10,268 nt of DNA from Clostridiales bacterium (GTDB lineage: Bacteria; Bacillota; Clostridia; Oscillospirales; Acutalibacteraceae). The notes below the pieces were generated by a model, which was not told the origin of the DNA, did not search any database, and worked only from the letters and a program-made list of their open reading frames with translations. Below are positions 6,106 through 10,268 of this stretch, piece by piece. Positions within the stretch are counted from its first letter, which is position 1; each line of letters opens with the position of its first letter. The stretch spans positions 1 to 10,268 of the forward strand of contig JAHZES010000065.1 of assembly GCA_019421725.1 (NCBI GenBank), written 5' to 3'. The position numbers and the translations under genes were made by a program.

Positions 6106-6127
6106 TGCGGTGGGAAGGATGATCGCG

Positions 6128-7888
6128 GTGAAACGGTTCAGGCAAATGCCGATTGCCTATCAGCTCTGGATTCTGGCGGCCTTTGTGCTGGTTATTCTCA
6201 GCGGCAGCCTGAGCGTCGCTTACTATACCATTACCGGAACGCTGGTTCAGAACAATATTTCCTATACGAACGATGTGTTCAGCCAGGTAAAGGCCTCGCT
6301 GGAAAAGCAGTGTGAGCGGCTGGAAAGCCTGCTGCAGAAAACGGGCTATAACCGCGCGATGTTCAAGTACCTCGCCGCGGACAGCAACAACGAGCGTTAC
6401 CAGCCGTATCTGGAGATGAATACGCTTGCCGTAAACGCCAATCAGCTGGAGCCCAGCGTGCAGGAATTTGTCCTCAGGGGCTATAACGGGGTCGTTTATT
6501 ATTCGAACGGGAAAACGAAGGAAGTGGAGCAGGCGCTCGACCAGGTCCCGAAGGAGGCAAATAATTATTATCAGCTGACGAACCTGTTTCAATATAAAAA
6601 GCTGACTACGAAGTGCTTTGTGCTGACTACGCAGCTGAGAGATATTTACAACATTACACAGGTCCCGGATTCGGGGCAGATTTCGTTCGTAATACGAATC
6701 GATTTTCTCGGCATAACCGATTTTAAGGATCAGTTTCTGACGGGTATCTATGTTCTGGACGCGAACCATGCGATCTGTGCGCAAAACAGAAACTCCAACC
6801 CGGAGGACGACCTTGACGTTCTGGAACAAAAGCTTTCCGGTCAGGAGGAAGACTGCCAGACGGAGCTCACCGTCAACGGAACGGAATATCTGATCAACTT
6901 TGATTGCCTGCCTACCATTGACGGATATATTATGAGCGTAACGCCAAAGGCGACGATCGTCAGCAGCGTTTACTGGGTCCGCGATCTGACGATCATTCTG
7001 CTGCTGGTGGCGGCGGCGCTGCTGGTGCTGTTCTTTTTTCTGTTCAGCCGCAGCCTGACAGTCCCGCTTTCGCAGTTTTCGCGGCACATGGAGCGCGTAA
7101 AAAACGGCAGCGTGGACATGATGCGGGAGCCGGTTCAGCTGGACGGCTGCCGTGAGGTCGTCGAAATTTCAGACCAGTTCAACAGCATGATCGGTGAGAT
7201 CGACCGGCTGAATCACCGGCTGTTCAATACGATGGAAACGCTTTACGACGCCGAGATCCAGAAAAAGCAGACCGAGCTGCTGTACCTGAAAAGCCAGATC
7301 AACCCGCATTTTCTGCACAATACGCTGGAGGTGATCCTCGGCGTTGCCTATACGGAAAACGCGCCGCAGACCGCGCGGATGATCAAGGCGCTCTCGCGCA
7401 TTTTCCGCTACAGCATTCGCGGCAGCGATACCGTTACGGTCGCCGAGGAGCTGAAGATCGTTCAGGCCTATCTTGAGATCCAGCAAATGCGGTTTTACCA
7501 GAAGTTTACGGTCGAATACAGCTTTGAAGACGCCGTGCTGCAAAACCGTATCCCCAAAATGGTGCTGCAGCCGTTGATCGAAAACGCGATCACGCACGGG
7601 CTGGAGGACCGCGCGCGGGGCGGGCTGCTGAAGATCGGCGGTTCGTTTGACAGCGACGGCATGACGCTGCTTTGGGTGGAGGACAACGGAACCGGCATGA
7701 ACGAGGAGCAGCTGAGCCGGCTGCGCAGCGTGATCGCAAAGGAGGAGACCTTTCGCTCGGAAAGCATTGGCTTTGAAAACGTGGTGTACCGCGTCAAGCT
7801 GCTGTACGGCAAGCGCTGCCGCATCACGGTGGAAAGCGCGCCGAGCCGGGGAACGAGGATCGAGCTGCGGATCCCGTGGACGGAATAG
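6128..7888 (+). CDS. YesM-type membrane sensor histidine kinase
   Basis: A 586-residue sensor kinase that autophosphorylates on histidine and passes phosphate to the response regulator encoded next. Order: TM1 (about residues 12-34), a ~250-residue outer sensing domain (probably Cache-like, by family), TM2 (about 286-308) and a HAMP linker (308-360). A His_kinase/PF06580-type block follows with SQINPHFLHNTLE (phospho-acceptor H394). The HATPase domain has the N-box LIENAITHG (N486), the G1-type EDNGTGM (D519) and a G2-like SIGFENVVYRV (G548). The start is taken as GTG 6128, because GGGAAGGA (6112-6119) lies 8 bases upstream. In-frame starts at 6119 and 6026 lie on the binding site or the promoter. 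The next gene starts 32 bases after the stop. The family usually senses carbohydrates or related extracellular ligands; the ligand here is unknown. Confidence 0.93.
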   Translation: MKRFRQMPIAYQLWILAAFVLVILSGSLSVAYYTITGTLVQNNISYTNDVFSQVKASLEKQCERLESLLQKTGYNRAMFKYLAADSNNERYQPYLEMNTLAVNANQLEPSVQEFVLRGYNGVVYYSNGKTKEVEQALDQVPKEANNYYQLTNLFQYKKLTTKCFVLTTQLRDIYNITQVPDSGQISFVIRIDFLGITDFKDQFLTGIYVLDANHAICAQNRNSNPEDDLDVLEQKLSGQEEDCQTELTVNGTEYLINFDCLPTIDGYIMSVTPKATIVSSVYWVRDLTIILLLVAAALLVLFFFLFSRSLTVPLSQFSRHMERVKNGSVDMMREPVQLDGCREVVEISDQFNSMIGEIDRLNHRLFNTMETLYDAEIQKKQTELLYLKSQINPHFLHNTLEVILGVAYTENAPQTARMIKALSRIFRYSIRGSDTVTVAEELKIVQAYLEIQQMRFYQKFTVEYSFEDAVLQNRIPKMVLQPLIENAITHGLEDRARGGLLKIGGSFDSDGMTLLWVEDNGTGMNEEQLSRLRSVIAKEETFRSESIGFENVVYRVKLLYGKRCRITVESAPSRGTRIELRIPWTE

Positions 7889-7920
7889 CAGCCGCTGGCG
7901 AAAAGAAAGGATGGATCGGA

Positions 7921-9375
7921 ATGTACCGTGTGGTCTTAATTGATGATGAACGCTTTGTGCTCGCCAGCTTGGAAGGCCGCATTGAATGGCAGGAGCACGG
8001 ATTTTCGGTCGTGGGAAAAGCGATGGACGCGGTGGAGGGCATGGCGCTGATCCGAAAGGAACGGCCGGATGTGGTGTTTACCGACATCAAAATGCCCGGC
8101 ATGAACGGATTGGAAATGATTCGGGAGCTGGTGGACGAATTTCCGCAGACAAAGTTTGTGATCCTCAGCGGATACAACGAATTTCAATATGCCAAGCAGG
8201 CGATGGAATACGGGGTGCTCGGCTTTTGCGTGAAGCCGTTCGACGAGGAGGAGATTTACGGCATTCTGGAGCGGGCGCGCCATCAGCTGGAGGCGCGCCA
8301 GGCTGGGGGAGGCACACAGCCGATGACGCTGCGCCTCGGAATCGAGCTTTCCGCCGGAGAGCTGGACCGTTTTCTGGGGCAATACGGATTTCTGCCGGAC
8401 AGCACGCGGCTGATCGTGCTTTGCGGCAAGGAGACAGAGCTGCCGCTGCCGGGAAGATTTCCGCATATCGAGCTGGAGGATCCGCCCTCCCGCCGCGGTT
8501 ATCTGGTCGCGGCCGAATCGATGGAATCGCTCAAGCCGTTTTTTCCTGCGGGCAGGCAGATCGGCGTCAGCAGGCCATTTACCCGCAGCGGCGATTTTTC
8601 GGTCGCGTGCAAGGAAGCCACGCTTGCCTATTTTCAAAAATTTATTAATAAAAAACCCTGCAACGCTTTTGTCGGCTCGGCTGCGGCGGAGCAGTCCGTT
8701 TCGTTGATCCAGGAGCTGCAAAGCCGCTATTACTGCAGAGACCTTGCTGGTGCGCACGAGATTTTTGCGCAGCTGGAAAGTCTGTTCTCTTCCGGCACGC
8801 TGACGATTCGTTCCGCCCACCGGCTGTACCAGGCGATGCTGTTTATTTTTGCCGACGGCGGGCGGGACTGCGAAACATACGAGCAGCTTTGCGAGCAGTA
8901 TGACAGTGTTGAGGACATGCTGCTCGCAATTGAACACAGCCTGATTGCCGGCATTGCGGGGACTCATGCAATGTCGGAGCGCCGCTCGGCAATCGATAAC
9001 ATTCTCTGTTATGTCAATGAGCACTATTTTGATTATGGTCTGACCATGCAGGTGCTCTCCGAAAAATTTGATCTGAACGCAAATTACATCAGCCAGCTGC
9101 TCCGCAAAAGCCCGGCGGAAAGCTTTACAAAATACCTGACCGCCGTCAGAATGGAGCACGCGAAGGATATGCTTGAAAAGAGCGAGGATTCCATCAAATC
9201 GGTCGGAGAAAAGGTCGGATACGCCGATTACTTCTATTTTGCAAAGGTGTTCAAGAAAACCGCACATCAAACGCCGGGAGAATACCGTTTGACGCATACA
9301 AAAAACGCAGCCGGCGCAAACGGTGCGGCGGCAGCGGAGGATTGGCAGGAGGCGGAAGGGCCCGAAAATCAGTAA
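7921..9375 (+). CDS. YesN-type response regulator (receiver + AraC/XylS DNA-binding domain)
   Basis: A 484-residue cytoplasmic transcription factor, partner of the kinase encoded just upstream. The receiver domain (1-120) shows the acidic pair D8/D9, phospho-acceptor D55 (VFTDIKMPGMNG), S83 (LSGYNEF) and K105 (VKPF). A variable middle region (about 135-350) follows that I cannot assign. Residues about 355-457 form an AraC-type double helix-turn-helix, with LTMQVLSEKFDLNANYIS as the first and the family-signature second motif SVGEKVGYADYFYFAKVFKK, ending at TPGEYR. A 27-residue Ala-rich tail extends past the usual end. ATG 7921 follows AAAGGATGG; an in-frame GTG at 7876 lies inside the kinase gene and has no better site. 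The stop codon overlaps the convergent gene by 7 bases. Targets are unknown; the divergent amidohydrolase operon is the nearest candidate. Confidence 0.94.
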   Translation: MYRVVLIDDERFVLASLEGRIEWQEHGFSVVGKAMDAVEGMALIRKERPDVVFTDIKMPGMNGLEMIRELVDEFPQTKFVILSGYNEFQYAKQAMEYGVLGFCVKPFDEEEIYGILERARHQLEARQAGGGTQPMTLRLGIELSAGELDRFLGQYGFLPDSTRLIVLCGKETELPLPGRFPHIELEDPPSRRGYLVAAESMESLKPFFPAGRQIGVSRPFTRSGDFSVACKEATLAYFQKFINKKPCNAFVGSAAAEQSVSLIQELQSRYYCRDLAGAHEIFAQLESLFSSGTLTIRSAHRLYQAMLFIFADGGRDCETYEQLCEQYDSVEDMLLAIEHSLIAGIAGTHAMSERRSAIDNILCYVNEHYFDYGLTMQVLSEKFDLNANYISQLLRKSPAESFTKYLTAVRMEHAKDMLEKSEDSIKSVGEKVGYADYFYFAKVFKKTAHQTPGEYRLTHTKNAAGANGAAAAEDWQEAEGPENQ

Positions 9376-10154
9376 TTGGCAAGGTCGGCGGCGTTCTGTA
9401 CGATAACGATGCGGGAGCCGGCCTTCAGTGTCTGCAGCAGCTGCACCACAAGCTCCTCCGGCAGAGCGATGCAGCCGCCTGTAGAGCCGCCGGATACGCA
9501 GTGCAGAAAAATTGCAGAGCCCTTGCCCGGAACGCAATCGGTGTTGTAATCAATGGAAAGCGCGTATTTATAAACGGATACGGTGATCAGATGTTCGGCG
9601 GAGTTCCAGTCCTTTTCGGTGTCGTCGGTGCTGACGAACCGATTGTAATATTTGGAATTGGGATCGTCCACCCAGTAGTCGTTTTTCTCCAGCTTGTGGT
9701 ACGGAATAACGGAGCCGGGGTCGTCGGCTCGTCCGAACGCCATGCCGAAGGTGTAAGCGCCGACCGGCGTTTTGGAGTCGCCCTCTTCTTTTTTGTCGGT
9801 TACGCCGTTTTTGCCGATGTAACAGTCGGTGGTAAACGTTTCGCTCCAGCTGCCGTCGGAGCCTTTCCGGAAGAATGTTGCCTGCGCCAGCGAGCTGCGC
9901 TGCCAGACGACGGTCACGATCTGGTCAGTCTCGCCGGCAAGCTTCATGGCAGAAACGCGGTCGGTCAGCGCGACGGAATCCGGCACGGTGGAAACGGGGG
10001 CGGATTCCTCCGCAGAGGAGCTTTTTTGAGAAGAGGGAGCTTTTTGGGAGGAAGCGTCGACCGCCCGGGACGAGGACGAAGGCGCAGCCGCACAGCCGGA
10101 AGCGCCGGTAAGCGCCAGCAGGAGAGAACAAAAGCAAAGCAGCATTTTTTTCAT
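9369..10154 (-). CDS. YkuD-fold L,D-transpeptidase-like lipoprotein
   Basis: A 261-residue lipoprotein with a YkuD/L,D-transpeptidase-type domain of the ErfK/YbiS/COG3786 kind, which in other members cross-links peptidoglycan or acts on it through a catalytic cysteine. The signal peptide ends in a lipobox, ASGC (C21), followed by a Ser/Ala/Lys-rich low-complexity linker (about residues 24-60). The catalytic region has GDSKTPVGAYTFG (typical GDxxTPxG), then GSAIFLHCVSGGSTGGCIALPEE with H218 and the putative nucleophile C228. The His is followed by Cys rather than the Gly of the HG form. ATG 10154 is chosen because AAAGGA lies 9 bases upstream; an ATG at 10163 and TTG at 10172 lie on or before it. 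It is probably anchored outside the membrane facing the wall. It is convergent with the response regulator gene. Exact substrate unknown. Confidence 0.9.
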   Translation of the reverse strand: MKKMLLCFCSLLLALTGASGCAAAPSSSSRAVDASSQKAPSSQKSSSAEESAPVSTVPDSVALTDRVSAMKLAGETDQIVTVVWQRSSLAQATFFRKGSDGSWSETFTTDCYIGKNGVTDKKEEGDSKTPVGAYTFGMAFGRADDPGSVIPYHKLEKNDYWVDDPNSKYYNRFVSTDDTEKDWNSAEHLITVSVYKYALSIDYNTDCVPGKGSAIFLHCVSGGSTGGCIALPEELVVQLLQTLKAGSRIVIVQNAADLANY

Positions 10155-10213
10155 TCGGATCATTCCTTTCAAAATAAATCGGGAGTCGCCTGACAGCGCA
10201 GACAGGGCTTTTA

Positions 10214-10229
10214 CCCGCAGATCTGCAGG
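10214..10229. promoter_or_regulatory. Dyad in the leader of the YkuD-like gene
   Basis: A 16-base imperfect inverted repeat centred on AGATCT. The inner 10 bases (GCAGATCTGC, 10217-10226) are a perfect palindrome, with one mismatch and two further pairs outside. It lies just downstream of the candidate promoter start (about 10234), a position suited to an operator. No regulator is identifiable. Confidence 0.3.
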
Positions 10230-10240
10230 GAATTCTGTTT

Positions 10241-10249
10241 ATTATAGCA
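10241..10249 (-). promoter_or_regulatory. Extended -10 promoter of the YkuD-like lipoprotein gene
   Basis: On the minus strand the bases read TGC-TATAAT (plus-strand 10241-10249), a perfect -10 with extended TG element. A start near 10234 gives a leader of about 80 bases. The -35 region falls at the window edge and shows no good match in the visible bases, in keeping with an extended -10 type promoter. Confidence 0.55.
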
Positions 10250-10268
10250 TGGGATACGGAAAAATGCT

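Noticed and set aside
5999..6127. Extended N-terminus of the kinase from upstream start codons (TTG 5999, ATG 6026, ATG 6119)
   Set aside because: TTG 5999 and ATG 6026 lie in the -35 and -10 boxes of the inferred promoter, and ATG 6119 overlaps the ribosome binding site. The extra residues look non-conserved and precede a normal TM1.
5903..7087. A 394-codon minus-strand open frame opposite the kinase
   Set aside because: It is antisense to the kinase outer domain, starts in a region with no binding site and ends over the divergent promoters.
7936..9537. A 533-codon minus-strand open frame opposite the response regulator
   Set aside because: The opposite strand encodes a complete receiver plus AraC protein with all key residues. 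The antisense frame has shadow-like composition and extends into the coding region of the YkuD-like gene.
9342..10193. A 283-codon plus-strand open frame opposite the YkuD-like gene
   Set aside because: The minus strand has a lipobox, a GDxxTPxG motif and a catalytic Cys motif. The plus-strand frame is Gly/Ala/Arg/Val-rich and shadow-like.
1..10268. CRISPR array, insertion sequence, prophage genes, tRNA or rRNA genes
   Set aside because: No regularly spaced repeats, transposase-like or phage-like proteins, or cloverleaf/rRNA signatures were seen when reading both strands.

Overview
The window reads as a low-to-moderate-GC Firmicute, most likely a Clostridia or Oscillospiraceae-type gut anaerobe. 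This is inferred from strong AGGAGG-type ribosome binding sites, sigma-A promoters with 17-base spacers, Gram-positive lipoprotein signals, a type-2 isoleucyl-tRNA synthetase and a YesM/YesN-type two-component system. No taxon can be named from this sequence alone.

Layout. (1) Bases 1-1302 are the 3' part of ileS, closed by a clear intrinsic terminator (1340-1372). (2) A textbook sigma-A promoter (1423-1451) then leads into four co-directional genes (1563-4208). All encode small proteins with a single N-terminal hydrophobic segment or lipoprotein signal and an unrecognised exported domain. A short protein-like open stretch with no good start codon (2152-2304) lies between the first two and overlaps the start of the second. 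(3) A strong bidirectional terminator (4254-4301) separates this cluster from a convergent two-gene operon on the minus strand (5851-4334). Both of its genes encode amidohydrolase-2-type TIM barrels. The first keeps all the expected metal ligands, and the second has lost every one of them. (4) A divergent promoter region (5877-6127) separates that operon from a plus-strand sensor kinase / AraC-type response regulator pair (6128-9375). (5) The regulator gene overlaps tail-to-tail, by 7 bases, a minus-strand gene for a YkuD-fold (L,D-transpeptidase-like) lipoprotein (10154-9369), whose promoter lies at the window's right edge.

How the parts may work together. The kinase has two membrane segments and a roughly 250-residue outer domain, so it probably senses an extracellular ligand. 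Its partner has a receiver domain and an AraC-type DNA-binding domain. Because the pair is divergent from the amidohydrolase operon, the simplest inference is that it controls that operon, itself, or both. A perfect TGTAAC-N6-GTTACA dyad sits at the expected transcription start of the amidohydrolase operon and is the best operator candidate. No transporter accompanies the YesMN-type pair inside this window, which is unusual for this family.

The points most worth a second look are the intact/degenerate amidohydrolase pair with its regulatory region, the cluster of unrecognised exported proteins, and the possible missed or decayed small gene at 2152-2304. I saw no CRISPR array, insertion sequence, tRNA, rRNA or phage gene. 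No stretch over 300 bases lacks a gene.
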